Below, piece by piece: positions 42,714 to 51,266 of a DNA stretch of 64,000 bases. The position numbers and the translations under genes were made by a program. The stretch is from Thioclava sediminum (GTDB lineage: Bacteria; Pseudomonadota; Alphaproteobacteria; Rhodobacterales; Rhodobacteraceae): the NCBI RefSeq assembly GCF_002020355.1, contig NZ_MPZV01000002.1, positions 496,001 to 560,000 of the forward strand, written 5' to 3'. Every line of letters starts with the position of its first letter. The first letter of the stretch is position 1. The notes under the pieces were generated by a model that was given only the letters and a program-made list of their open reading frames with translations, ran no database searches and was not told where the DNA came from.

Positions 42714-42737
42714 AAAAAGGGGCCCGCAGGCCCCTCT
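42714..42737 (-). terminator. Rho-independent terminator after ETF-QO gene
   Basis: On the minus strand AGGGGCC-TGC-GGGCCCC pairs and is followed by TTTTTG, directly past the stop. Confidence 0.8.
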
Positions 42738-42741
42738 CAAA

Positions 42742-44388
42742 TCACATGTTCGGGTAGTTTGGCCCGTCGCCGCCCTGCGGGGTGGTCCAGTTGATGTTCT
42801 GGCTCGGGTCCTTGATGTCGCAGGTCTTGCAGTGGACGCAGTTCTGGAAGTTGATCTGGAACTTCGCGTCGTCGCCCTCGCCGACCACCTCGTAGACGCC
42901 CGCCGGGCAATAGCGCTGCGCGGGTTCGTCATATTTCGGCAGGTTCACCGAGATCGGGATCGACGGATCCTTCAGCTTCAGGTGGCAGGGCTGGCTCTCT
43001 TCATGGTTGGTGTTCGAGAAGCTGACATTGGTCAGGCGGTCGAAGCTCAGCTTGCCATCGGGTTTGGGGTAGTCGATCGGCTTGAAGTTCTTCGCCTCGC
43101 CGGTCGCTTTCGCATCCGATTTGCCATGCTTGAGCGTGCCGAAAAGCGAGAAGCCGAAGACATCGTTGGTCCACATGTCGAGCCCACCGAAGATCAGCGA
43201 GGGGACCATCCCCCATTTTGACCACATCGGCTTCACGTTGCGGACCTTCTTGAGGTCGTTCGCGATCGGACCCGAGCGCAGATCGGCCTCGTATTCGGTC
43301 AGCTCATCGCCCGAACGGCCACCTTTGATCGCCTCTGCCGCAGCTTCCGCCGCCGCGATGCCCGACAGCATCGCGTTGTGGTTGCCCTTGATGCGCGGCA
43401 CGTTCACGAGCCCCGCCGAGCAGCCCAGCAGCACCGCGCCCGGCACGGTCAGTTTCGGGATCGACTGCCAGCCGCCTTCCGAGATCGCCCGCGCGCCGTA
43501 GGCCACGCGCTTGCCGCCTTCGAGCAGTTCCGCGACCATCGGGTGATGCTTGAAGCGCTGGAACTCCATGTAGGGGTAGAGGTGAGGGTTCTCGTAGTTC
43601 AGGTGCACCACGAAGCCGACATAGACCTGATTGTTCTCGAGGTGGTAGATGAACGACCCGCCGCCCGCATTGCCGCCCAGCGGCCAGCCCATCGTGTGGG
43701 TCACTGTGCCTTCGCGGTGCTTCTCCGGGTCGATCTCCCAGATTTCCTTCATGCCGAGGCCGAATTTCTGCGGGCAGTGACCGTCGGAGAGGTTGTGCTT
43801 CTCCATCATCACCTTGGCGAGCGAGCCGCGCACGCCTTCGGCGATCATCACGTATTTGCCGCGCAGCTCCATGCCCGGCTCGTAGCCCGGGCCTTCCGTG
43901 CCATCGGGGTTCTTGCCGAATTCGCCCGCGACGACACCGGCGACGCGATCGCCGTCCCAAACGATTTCCGACGCGGCCATGCCGGGGAAGATTTCGACGC
44001 CCAGACCTTCGGCTTGTTCGGCCATCCAGCGGCAGACATTGCCCATCGAGACGATGTATTTACCGTGGTTCGACATCAGCGGCGGCATCGGCCAGTTCGG
44101 GATGCGCATCGCCCCGGCCTCGCCCAGCACGTAGAAATTGTCCTTCTTGACCGGAACGGTAATCGGCGCGCCCTTGTCCTTCCAGTCGGGGATCAGCTGA
44201 TTCAACCCGCTGGTGTCGAGCACCGCGCCCGACAGGATATGCGCGCCCACTTCCGAGCCCTTCTCGAGCACGACGACCTCGAGCTCCGGGTCGATCTGCT
44301 TGAGACGGATCGCCGCCGAAAGCCCTGCAGGCCCCGCGCCCACGATCACCACATCATATTCCATCGACTCGCGCGTCACTTCGGTCAT
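42742..44388 (-). CDS. Electron transfer flavoprotein:ubiquinone oxidoreductase
   Basis: A 548-residue FAD and iron-sulfur enzyme. The N-terminal FAD motif is VVIVGAGPAGLSAAIRL and the C-terminus holds the 4Fe-4S cysteines in NCVHCKTCDIKD with an earlier RYCPAGVYEV. It passes electrons from acyl-CoA and sarcosine-type dehydrogenases, via ETF, to ubiquinone at the inner membrane. Length is normal. It is divergent from greA, about 237 bases away, and is alone in its unit. Confidence 0.96.
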   Translation of the reverse strand: MTEVTRESMEYDVVIVGAGPAGLSAAIRLKQIDPELEVVVLEKGSEVGAHILSGAVLDTSGLNQLIPDWKDKGAPITVPVKKDNFYVLGEAGAMRIPNWPMPPLMSNHGKYIVSMGNVCRWMAEQAEGLGVEIFPGMAASEIVWDGDRVAGVVAGEFGKNPDGTEGPGYEPGMELRGKYVMIAEGVRGSLAKVMMEKHNLSDGHCPQKFGLGMKEIWEIDPEKHREGTVTHTMGWPLGGNAGGGSFIYHLENNQVYVGFVVHLNYENPHLYPYMEFQRFKHHPMVAELLEGGKRVAYGARAISEGGWQSIPKLTVPGAVLLGCSAGLVNVPRIKGNHNAMLSGIAAAEAAAEAIKGGRSGDELTEYEADLRSGPIANDLKKVRNVKPMWSKWGMVPSLIFGGLDMWTNDVFGFSLFGTLKHGKSDAKATGEAKNFKPIDYPKPDGKLSFDRLTNVSFSNTNHEESQPCHLKLKDPSIPISVNLPKYDEPAQRYCPAGVYEVVGEGDDAKFQINFQNCVHCKTCDIKDPSQNINWTTPQGGDGPNYPNM

Positions 44389-44555
44389 GTCTGTCGAACC
44401 CCTTGCTGGTCGTCCTAGCTGGCGTCCTGCCTAGCCTACCTCGCGTAACGAGGCAATTGTTACGCTGCGATGCCGCGCAACAATCTTGCGCCAAATTACA
44501 ATCCCTTCCCAGACTGAGGAGATCGGCAATTCGCCGCGAAAATCGCGCTGTCCAC

Positions 44556-44584
44556 TTGACTTCCGGGGGTCAGAGAAGATTTAG
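44556..44584 (+). promoter_or_regulatory. Likely greA promoter
   Basis: TTGACT at 44556 and ATTTAG after a 17-base spacer, about 40 bases before the greA ATG. Confidence 0.45.
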
Positions 44585-44625
44585 ATGCCCTGAATTGGGG
44601 ACAGTTCCGAATTCGGGAGCCTTCC

Positions 44626-45096
44626 ATGGACAAACAACCGATGACGCGCGCGGGTTTCGACGCGCTCAATACAGAATTGAAAAAGCTCAAGTCCGAAGAG
44701 CGGCCTGCGATCATTGCTGCGATCGCGGAAGCGCGGGAATTGGGCGACCTCTCGGAGAATGCCGAATACCATTCGGCACGCGAGAAGCAGGGCTTTATCG
44801 AAGGCCGGATCAAGGAGCTCGAAGGGCTTCTGGGCCGGGCCGAGGTGATTGACCCGTCGAAGATGACGGGCGCTGTGAAATTCGGCGCGACCGTCACCAT
44901 CGTCGACGAGGACACCGACGAAGAGAAGACCTACCAGATCGTCGGCGAGCCCGAGGCCGATCTGGAGAAGGGCAAGCTCAACATGAAATCGCCGCTGGCG
45001 CGTGCGCTGATCGGCAAGGACGAGGGCGACTCGGTCGAGGTTCGCACGCCGGGTGGCGACAAGGCTTACGAAATCCTCAAGATCGTTTTCGCCTGA
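44626..45096 (+). CDS. greA: Transcription elongation factor GreA
   Basis: A 156-residue protein with an N-terminal coiled-coil bearing the two acidic residues at the tip ([20 protein letters not shown]) and a C-terminal FKBP-like domain ([21 protein letters not shown]). It rescues backtracked RNA polymerase by stimulating transcript cleavage. Full length. The gene that follows, 57 bases later on the same strand, is a membrane protein. Confidence 0.97.
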   Translation: MDKQPMTRAGFDALNTELKKLKSEERPAIIAAIAEARELGDLSENAEYHSAREKQGFIEGRIKELEGLLGRAEVIDPSKMTGAVKFGATVTIVDEDTDEEKTYQIVGEPEADLEKGKLNMKSPLARALIGKDEGDSVEVRTPGGDKAYEILKIVFA

Positions 45097-45153
45097 CGCG
45101 GTCGTCCCCTGCGCGGTGAGCATTTGACCGCGCGCCACTGACGGAGAGCCTGA

Positions 45154-46200
45154 ATGGAAGGACCCGCAGAGCAGGACAAGGACCGGTTCGCCATGCCCGG
45201 CGGACCTCAATCGCCTGCCGGTCGTCCACGCCTCAAGACGCGATATCCCGGCGCGCCGGAATGGATCGCGCTGGGGCTTAGCCTCCTGTGGGTTTTCATG
45301 GTCGTGGCCTTCTGGTTCTTCGCCCCGGGGATCGCGCGCGCTGCATCGCTGTTCGCCACCGTCAGCCTCGTCGTCGGGATGGCGGTGCCGATCGTGATGA
45401 TCTGGGTCGCGGCCGTAACGGCCCGCGCAACCCGCGAGATGCGCGCCGAGACCGCCGCTCTCAAGCAATCCATCGAGGCAATGCGCACGGCCTGGCTCAA
45501 TCAGCAGGCGCTGCGCACCGATCAGAATGTCGAGAAGAAGCTCGACGAGATCGCCGCCGTCGCCCGGCAGGCCGAAACCACCATCGCGACCTTCGCCTCG
45601 CGCCGCGACGTGCAGGCGAGCCAGCCCTCGGCCGATCGCAAGGCGGCGCTGGTGGCCCCGCCCCCGCCGCGGCCCGATGACAGCGAACCGATGCTGGCGC
45701 TCGGCACCCCTGCCGAGGAGTTGCGCGCGCCGCTCTCGGTCGCGGATTTCGTCCGCGCCCTGAACTTCCCGGATTCGCCCGACGATACCGAAGGCTTCCG
45801 CGCGCTGCGCCGCGCCCTTGAAGACCGGTCGACGGCTAAGCTGCTGCGCTCGGCGCAGGATGTGCTGAACCTGCTCGCGCAGGACGGCATCTACATGGAC
45901 GACCTCAAACCCGACCGCGCCCGGCCCGAGCTGTGGCGTCGCTTCGCCCAAGGCGAGCGCGGGCGCGAGATCACCAGCCTGGGCGGCATCCGCGACCGCT
46001 CGTCTCTGGCGCTAAGCGCGGGCCGGATGCGCGGCGACACGATCTTCCGCGACGTGGCGCATCACTTCCTGCGCCAGTTCGACCGCACCTTCGCGGAGTT
46101 CGAAAAGAACGCGTCGGATCAGGACATCGCCGAGATGGCCGAGACCCGCACCGCGCGCGCCTTCATGCTTCTTGGGCGCGTCACCGGCAGTTTCGACTAA
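45154..46200 (+). CDS. Two-helix membrane protein with coiled coil, unknown function
   Basis: A 348-residue protein. A basic N-terminus leads to two transmembrane helices (about residues 38-58 and 64-86), then a coiled coil with ETAALKQSIEAMRTAW and a proline-rich linker. A C-terminal helical domain follows (VADFVRALNFPDSPDDTEGFRALRRAL). I recognise it only as a conserved-looking alphaproteobacterial hypothetical. GGAGAG lies before its ATG. It follows greA and ends right before a dispersed repeat. Confidence 0.75.
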   Translation: MEGPAEQDKDRFAMPGGPQSPAGRPRLKTRYPGAPEWIALGLSLLWVFMVVAFWFFAPGIARAASLFATVSLVVGMAVPIVMIWVAAVTARATREMRAETAALKQSIEAMRTAWLNQQALRTDQNVEKKLDEIAAVARQAETTIATFASRRDVQASQPSADRKAALVAPPPPRPDDSEPMLALGTPAEELRAPLSVADFVRALNFPDSPDDTEGFRALRRALEDRSTAKLLRSAQDVLNLLAQDGIYMDDLKPDRARPELWRRFAQGERGREITSLGGIRDRSSLALSAGRMRGDTIFRDVAHHFLRQFDRTFAEFEKNASDQDIAEMAETRTARAFMLLGRVTGSFD

Positions 46201-46258
46201 GGGGGCCAGCCCCCTCGGGCTTCGCCCTCCCCCCCGGGATATTTTTGCCAATACGAAC
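46201..46258 (+). repeat. Dispersed ATATTT repeat, copy 6 (long form)
   Basis: It starts at the base after the stop codon: GGGGGC-CA-GCCCCC hairpin, GGGCTTCGCCC hairpin, CCCCCCGGGATATTT, then TTGCCAATACGAACGGG. The hairpins plus ATATTTTT could act as a terminator. Confidence 0.8.
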
Positions 46259-46280
46259 GGGCGCGGCGGAGGCAGAGCCT

Positions 46281-46868
46281 TCACAGCGCGCGGCGCATCA
46301 GTTGCACCGAACGGAAATCGAAGACCAACCGCGTCAGCCGCGATGTGCGCCGCCCCGTGACCTCGAAGCCCAGCCGTTGATACAGGGCGCGTGCGCGCAG
46401 GTTCTCGTCGATCACGTCGAGGCAGAGCGCTTGATAGCCGCGCCTGCGCGCCTCATGGGACAGCGCCTCGATCAGCGCGCGCCCGATGCCCGCCCCGCGC
46501 AGCTCGGGCCGCACCGCGATCCCGTCGACCATCATCCCGCCCGCGGGCAGGTCATGCGCCAGAAGATGCAAGCAGGCCCCGCGCCAGAGCCCGCCGCTGC
46601 GCCCGTAATGGTTGCGCAGATCGGACCAGCTTCCGCCGACGAAAGAGCCGCGATGGGTGCGAAACCCGACCACCCCGACCAGCGCGCCGTTGCCATCGAG
46701 CGCCGAGAGCGCGTGGCCGGGATCGATCACGTCGGCGATGAAGCCCAGGGCGCGCGGCTCGGGGCCCATCACCCGCCCCAGCTTGCCGCCGAAGGCCTGC
46801 CAGTAGAGCCCTGCCGCAGCCGTGCGATGCTCGCGTGCGAGCCCGTGCCGGATCGACACCTGAGTCAC
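46281..46868 (-). CDS. GNAT-family N-acetyltransferase
   Basis: A 195-residue acetyltransferase. The acetyl-CoA binding motif is VDGIAVRPELRGAGIGRALIEAL (R/Q-x-x-G-x-G/A), and motif B lies in LCLDVIDENLRARALYQRLGFEVTGR. The substrate is unknown. A GTG start at 46868 overlaps the mobA stop as GTGA, and this couples the two genes. The longer in-frame extension lies within mobA and is rejected. Confidence 0.85.
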   Translation of the reverse strand: MTQVSIRHGLAREHRTAAAGLYWQAFGGKLGRVMGPEPRALGFIADVIDPGHALSALDGNGALVGVVGFRTHRGSFVGGSWSDLRNHYGRSGGLWRGACLHLLAHDLPAGGMMVDGIAVRPELRGAGIGRALIEALSHEARRRGYQALCLDVIDENLRARALYQRLGFEVTGRRTSRLTRLVFDFRSVQLMRRAL

Positions 46869-47512
46869 CGTGTCGCCCCCGCCAGATGCGCGGCCGCCGC
46901 TGCGAGATCTTCCGGCGTGTTGAGATTGGTGAACGGGTCGGGGTGACCCTCGAATTCCACCCGCGCCGCGTCCGGAAAGGCCGCGCGCAAGCGCCGCTCT
47001 CCGGAGGCGAACAGCTCTGCGATGCGCGCGCGGTCGTCGACCGGGCACAGCGCCACGCTCGGATGATCGCGGCCACCCGAGGCGGCATAGGCCGCACCGC
47101 CGGGAGCGTTGAGCCGCGCGACCAGATCATGGGGAAGGAAGGGCGTATCGACAGGCACGCTGAGCAGCCTCTGCGCGCCCTGCGCTGCCGCCCAGTCGAG
47201 CGCGCTCAGGAGCCCCGCCAGAGGTCCCTCACCGCGCCGCTGGGGCAGATCGGGCAGCACAGGGATCGGGGCGAATCGCAGCGCGGCGCCATTGGCCGAG
47301 ATCGCGAGCCTGGCCACCTGCGGGCCGATCCGCGCCGCGACATGGGCAAACAGCGGACGTCCGGCGAGCATCACCGTCGCCTTGTCGACGCCGCCCATGC
47401 GCCGACCCTGCCCGCCCGCAAGGATCACCGCGACCACACGCGGCCCGACATCTTCGCCAGCGGTCAAGATGATTGCCTCCAATACAATCGCGCGCTTTGC
47501 CTTTGCCCGCAT
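46865..47512 (-). CDS. mobA: Molybdenum cofactor guanylyltransferase
   Basis: A 215-residue nucleotidyltransferase that attaches GMP to molybdopterin to form the MGD cofactor. The defining loop is AVILAGGQGRRMGGVDKATV near residue 28. PVLPDLPQRRGEGPLAGLLSAL and VPVDTPFLP are also family features. The first 25 residues are not conserved in style, so the true start may be a GTG close to the VVAVILAGG segment. The next gene is a coupled acetyltransferase. Confidence 0.9.
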   Translation of the reverse strand: MRAKAKRAIVLEAIILTAGEDVGPRVVAVILAGGQGRRMGGVDKATVMLAGRPLFAHVAARIGPQVARLAISANGAALRFAPIPVLPDLPQRRGEGPLAGLLSALDWAAAQGAQRLLSVPVDTPFLPHDLVARLNAPGGAAYAASGGRDHPSVALCPVDDRARIAELFASGERRLRAAFPDAARVEFEGHPDPFTNLNTPEDLAAAAAHLAGATR

Positions 47513-47555
47513 CCTTCCCTATCTGTCCCGCAACTGAGAACGGGAGACAAGCATC

Positions 47556-48302
47556 ATGTCGGACATGACCGCGAACGGGACGGCCCCGAAAGGCACGATC
47601 CGAGCCGCCTATTGGCGCGGTTTTCGGCATGGCCTGCCGTTCCTTCTGGTAATCATGCCCTTCGGGCTGTTGTTCGGGGTGGCGGCGACCAGTGCGGGGC
47701 TCGATCTGGCGCAGGTCATGGGCTTCTCGGTGATGGTCATCGCGGGCGCTGCGCAGTTCACCGCGCTGCAGTTGATGGGCGATCAAGCGCCGGTCCTGCT
47801 GATCCTCGCGGCCTCGCTTGCGGTCAATCTGCGCATGGCCATGTATTCGGCGGCGCTGACGCCGCATTTCGGCAAGGCGAAGACATGGCAGAAGGCGCTG
47901 GTGGCCTATTTCATGGTCGATCAGTCCTATGCGATGGCGGCCAATGAATACGAGGCCGAGCCGGAGATGAGCCGCGCCGAGAAGCTGGCCTATTACGCGG
48001 GCGTCTGCACGCCGATCTGCCCGAACTGGTATGTGGCGACGCTGCTCGGCGCGCTGGTGGGCGCGAAAATCCCGCCGGAATTCGCGCTCGATTTCGCGGT
48101 GCCGATCACCTTCCTCGCGATGATCGGGCCGGCGCTGCGCACGCTCGCCCATGTCGCGGCGGCGGCGGTCTCGGTCGTCGGCGCGCTGGCGCTGAGCTTC
48201 CTGCCCTCCGGCGTGGGGCTGATGATCGCCGCGGTCGCCGCGATGGTGACGGGTGCGCAGGTCGAGCTTTGGGTCGCGCGTAGAAAGGCGGTGCGGGAAT
48301 GA
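47556..48302 (+). CDS. azlC: AzlC-family branched-chain amino acid exporter subunit
   Basis: A 248-residue integral membrane protein. The AzlC signature region is FGLLFGVAATSAGLDLAQVMGFSVMVIAGAAQFTALQ, and ASLAVNLRMAMYSAALTPHF follows. With AzlD it forms an exporter of branched-chain amino acids or analogues. The stop overlaps the azlD ATG (ATGA), so both are co-translated. GGGAG lies upstream of the start. Confidence 0.9.
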   Translation: MSDMTANGTAPKGTIRAAYWRGFRHGLPFLLVIMPFGLLFGVAATSAGLDLAQVMGFSVMVIAGAAQFTALQLMGDQAPVLLILAASLAVNLRMAMYSAALTPHFGKAKTWQKALVAYFMVDQSYAMAANEYEAEPEMSRAEKLAYYAGVCTPICPNWYVATLLGALVGAKIPPEFALDFAVPITFLAMIGPALRTLAHVAAAAVSVVGALALSFLPSGVGLMIAAVAAMVTGAQVELWVARRKAVRE

Positions 48303-48631
48303 ACGGGTATTCAGACGCCCTGATCTGGGGAATCATCATCGCGCTGGGGATCGGCACGTTCTTCCTTCGCTTCTCTTTCATGGGCTTCCTCGGCGACCGG
48401 CAATTGCCGGAATGGGCGCTGCGCTACCTACGCTACACGCCGGTCGCGGTCCTGCCGGGTCTTGTGGCGCCGCTGGTGCTGTGGCCTGCGGGCACGGGCG
48501 GCGAGACCGACCCTGCACGGATGATCGCCGCCTTCGCGACGCTGGGCGTCGGCATCGCCACGCGCAACACGCTGTGGGCGATTCTCAGCGGCCTCGCCGC
48601 GCTTTACCTGTCCTTGTGGCTGGTGGGGTGA
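48299..48631 (+). CDS. azlD: AzlD-family membrane subunit
   Basis: A 110-residue protein with about four hydrophobic segments, starting WGIIIALGIGTFFLRFSFMGFLGDR. LPEWALRYLRYTPVAVLPGLVAPLVLW and FATLGVGIATRNTLWAILSGL are typical of AzlD (DUF931-like). It partners AzlC. The gene is followed by a hairpin-rich gap without a gene. Confidence 0.87.
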   Translation: MNGYSDALIWGIIIALGIGTFFLRFSFMGFLGDRQLPEWALRYLRYTPVAVLPGLVAPLVLWPAGTGGETDPARMIAAFATLGVGIATRNTLWAILSGLAALYLSLWLVG

Positions 48632-48730
48632 GCCGCGTCTCGGAGGGCTTCCAGTGGAAGCCCTCAGCGGCGAACGCGCCGACCGTGGAGGCGCCGGGGA
48701 ACCCCGCTAACTCCGTCTTAAGCCTCCAGA

Positions 48731-48865
48731 GGGCCGCGCCCGACCTCGGGTGGGCGCTTTGCAGCGCTCGGTGGCTAGGTGCTTTATCTCGCAAGCCCGA
48801 AAGACGCACGTACCTGCACTGACATCGCCAATGCGCCCTCCCCGGGGGGAGGTCGGGCGCGGCCC
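48731..48865. repeat. 135-bp element with perfect 17-bp terminal inverted repeats
   Basis: GGGCCGCGCCCGACCTC at 48731-48747 is exactly the reverse complement of 48849-48865. The inner sequence extends the pairing in part (GGGTGGGCGC against GCGCCCTCCC). It carries no gene and looks like a MITE or dispersed intergenic element. Confidence 0.7.
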
Positions 48866-48905
48866 GAGCCGCTTCGCGGCTGATCCGGGCAGCGAGTTTC
48901 CAATC

Positions 48906-48942
48906 CAAAAAGAAAAAGGCCGTGCCCGGAGGCACGGCCTTC
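48906..48942 (-). terminator. Rho-independent terminator after rpmG
   Basis: On the minus strand AAGGCCGTGCC-TCCG-GGCACGGCCTT pairs over 11 bp and is followed by TTTCTTTTT, about 22 bases past the stop. Confidence 0.9.
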
Positions 48943-48964
48943 TAACCGTCAAGGTCAGGCGATC

Positions 48965-49132
48965 TTACTTGATCTTGCCTTCCTTGTATTCGACGTGCTT
49001 GCGCACGACCGGATCGTATTTGTTCACGGTCATTTTTTCGGTCATGGTGCGGGCGTTCTTCTTGGTCACATAGAAGTGCCCGGTGCCCGCCGTCGAGTTC
49101 AGACGGATCTTGATCGTCGTCGGCTTCGCCAT
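48965..49132 (-). CDS. rpmG: 50S ribosomal protein L33
   Basis: A 55-residue protein. It begins [20 protein letters not shown] and continues [14 protein letters not shown], typical of L33 in alphaproteobacteria. The version here has no CxxC zinc ribbon, so it is the zinc-free type. It is a component of the large ribosomal subunit. A strong terminator follows. It is easily missed because of its size, and it stands alone. Confidence 0.95.
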
Positions 49133-49290
49133 TGTTTATCTCCTAGCTCCGGGCATCGAAAAAACTACGCACCCGCGGAATCCTTGAAGCCCGCCTTTTA
49201 GCGATGCGCGATGCGGAGTCAACCGGCAAACCGGGCCGCAGGCTGAAAATTCTTCACCCGCGGCTCATAAAGCGGTGACGCCCTTTACGC

Positions 49291-50001
49291 TCAGATCAGC
49301 GGCTTGCCCATCGTCTCGTGAATCTGGGCGACTTTCTCCGTCTCGAGGCCCAGCGCCGCGGCCAGATTCGCCAGATATTGCTTCTCTGCCTCGGTATCGA
49401 CGGTGATCGGCAGAAGCGCTGCGGAATAGACCTGCGACTTCATGTGGTCCGAGGTGGCATTGGCCAGAGCTGTGATGTCGATCGGGCGGTCGAGCTCGGA
49501 TTTCACGAAGGCGATCTCCTCGTCGGAGGCGTCGGACAGGTGATCGAGAATGGTCTGCCGCTCGGTGTCATCTATCTCGCCATCGGCTTTCGCGGCCTGG
49601 ATCATCGCGCGGATCATCAGCTTGGCCTGATCTTCCATCATCGCGTTGACCGGCGTGCCGGAGGTCACGGCGCCAAGCATCTCCGAGATATTGCCCGCGC
49701 CCGTTTTCGCAGCGCCGGTCATGGCCCCGATCAACGCGCCAAGCCCCGCCTCGGTCGCCGCCGTCGCGGAGGCCGCCTGAGAGCCGAACTGGCCGAAGAG
49801 ACCGCGCACGGTCTCCTTGCCGCCGGGCATACCCATCTTATCGGCCCACTCGCCCATCTGGTCGCCCATACCGCCGGGCTCGCCCGCCTTGCCGAGCGCG
49901 TCCTTCATGCCATCGAGGCCGCCCATCTTGTTGAAACGCTCCACGCCCTTGGCGGCGGCGAAGCCCACCGCGAGCGTGGCCAATGTCTTCACGAAGCTCA
50001 T
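49291..50001 (-). CDS. DUF533/TerB-like protein
   Basis: A 236-residue protein with a short N-terminal hydrophobic part (FVKTLATLAVGFAAAKGVERF), a glycine/methionine-rich middle and a C-terminal helical domain. The C-terminal segment MIRAMIQAAKADGEIDDTERQTI is the hallmark of DUF533 (YebE) and of TerB-like folds, with acidic residues that may bind metal. Function is unknown. SD sequence GGGGGA is just upstream. A single gene. Confidence 0.85.
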   Translation of the reverse strand: MSFVKTLATLAVGFAAAKGVERFNKMGGLDGMKDALGKAGEPGGMGDQMGEWADKMGMPGGKETVRGLFGQFGSQAASATAATEAGLGALIGAMTGAAKTGAGNISEMLGAVTSGTPVNAMMEDQAKLMIRAMIQAAKADGEIDDTERQTILDHLSDASDEEIAFVKSELDRPIDITALANATSDHMKSQVYSAALLPITVDTEAEKQYLANLAAALGLETEKVAQIHETMGKPLI

Positions 50002-50081
50002 ATCATTCCCCCGAAATGCGGTTTCCTGTTGAGACAGCTTCGCGCGCAGGGACGCGCTTGGCTAGAAAAAACTCACGCGAT

Positions 50082-50465
50082 TTACAGCTTGGCAACCACG
50101 TCGGCGAGCATCTGGCGTACCTGGCTCGCGACTTCGATGAGGTCGTCATTCTCGACCGCGAGCATCGAGGCCACGGGGTCGACGGCGCTAACCTCGATCC
50201 CGTCCTCCACCTCGCGCAGCACTACGTTGCACGGCAGCATCGCCCCGATCCGCGGCGCAACGCCGATCGCCTCATAGGCAAGCTTGGGGTTGCAGGCGCC
50301 GAGGATCTTGTAGCGCGGCATGTCCTTGTCGAGCTTGGCCTTCATCGTGGCGGACACGTTGATCTCGGTCAGCACGCCGAAGCCCGCCTCGGACAGCGCC
50401 TCACGCACTTTCGCCTCGACCTCGTCGAATGCCCCGGTCATCACCTTGTCGATCGTATAGCCCAT
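50082..50465 (-). CDS. DUF302-domain protein
   Basis: A 127-residue protein with the DUF302 pattern: FDEVEAKVREALSEAGFGVLTEINV, then KILGACNPKLAYEAIGVAPRIGAMLPCNVVL. These proteins bind small ligands or metals, but their role is not settled. The start at 50465 has GAGAGA-type sequence upstream. It lies between the DUF533 gene and rnpB. Confidence 0.88.
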   Translation of the reverse strand: MGYTIDKVMTGAFDEVEAKVREALSEAGFGVLTEINVSATMKAKLDKDMPRYKILGACNPKLAYEAIGVAPRIGAMLPCNVVLREVEDGIEVSAVDPVASMLAVENDDLIEVASQVRQMLADVVAKL

Positions 50466-50656
50466 GGCAATCTCTCTCCCCTAGTTGGTCTTGGCTGTTC
50501 GCGCCTTTGCGTCGAGCGTGGCCAATTCGATGCGAAACGCAAGTCACGATCATGGAGAGGCCTGTGCTTCAATGCGCGCTCACTGTGCCGCAGTGGCGGG
50601 AACCCGTGCGGGCGGGGGCTTGTTCCTTGCCCTCGATCTTGAAGCGAAAGAAGAAT

Positions 50657-51074
50657 TTGCGCGGATGGCCTGTAAGCCGGATTTTGTCCCGGAGGCTTGC
50701 ACCCCCATGGATGACCATTCCTCTCGCCCTGCGATTGCTCACAGGGTCTAGCTGCCAACCCGGATCGCTCGGGGCGAAGCTCCCCTGCCGTCACCGCAAG
50801 CGGCGCAGCGCGCGATCCCTATTCGGCGTTGCTCCCGGTGGGGCTTGCCGTGCCGGTCCTGTTACCAGTCCCGCGGTGGGCTCTTACCCCACCGTTTCAC
50901 CCTGACCCCGGCCGAAACCGAGGCGGTTTGTTTTCTGTGGCGCTTTCCGTCGGGTTTCCCCGCCCGGGCGTTACCCGGCACCGTTGCTTCATGGAGTCCG
51001 GACTTTCCTCGGGCCCCCGGCTACCCGCATTCACGGGGCTACGGGAACTCGCGGCCATCCAGCCATCCGCGCAA
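50657..51074 (-). ncRNA. rnpB: RNase P RNA (bacterial type A)
   Basis: This is the catalytic RNA that matures the 5' ends of tRNAs. On the minus strand the 5' region holds the universal GAGGAAAGTCCGGACTCC (around 51000) and the 3' region ACAAAATCCGGCTTACAG (around 50680). The ends form a perfect helix: TTGCGCGGATGGC at the 5' end pairs with GCCATCCGCGCAA at the 3' end. Length is about 418 bases, normal for alphaproteobacteria. The 5' end fits a promoter six bases upstream. Exact termini are estimates. Confidence 0.96.
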
Positions 51075-51079
51075 GGCAG

Positions 51080-51108
51080 CAGATAGACACTCGCCCCCGC
51101 GCGGTCAA
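51080..51108 (-). promoter_or_regulatory. rnpB promoter
   Basis: On the minus strand TTGACC (51108-51103), a 17-base spacer and TATCTG (51085-51080), with the RNA start expected about six bases on, at 51074. Confidence 0.75.
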
Positions 51109-51266
51109 TTGCCCCTGCGCACGCATCACGGGCGTCTTTTCTTCAGCCAAGAAACGCCCCCTCGCATCACGAGGCCGTGAAATTTCGGGAGCAGTCCGTG
51201 CAACCACTTGCTTTTCAGGTGCGGCACGTTGACGCTGGCCCTCCATGAAGTGAAAGGGAGATCACG

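Larger units (their letters stand above)
48632..48964. other. 333-base gap between azlD and rpmG, no gene
   Basis: I see no coding sequence here. The gap begins with a GGGCTTCC-AGT-GGAAGCCC hairpin just after azlD (about 48644-48663), which may end that transcript. It then holds a 135-base element bounded by perfect 17-base inverted repeats, the short GAGCCGCTTCGCGGCT hairpin, and the rpmG terminator. Confidence 0.65.
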
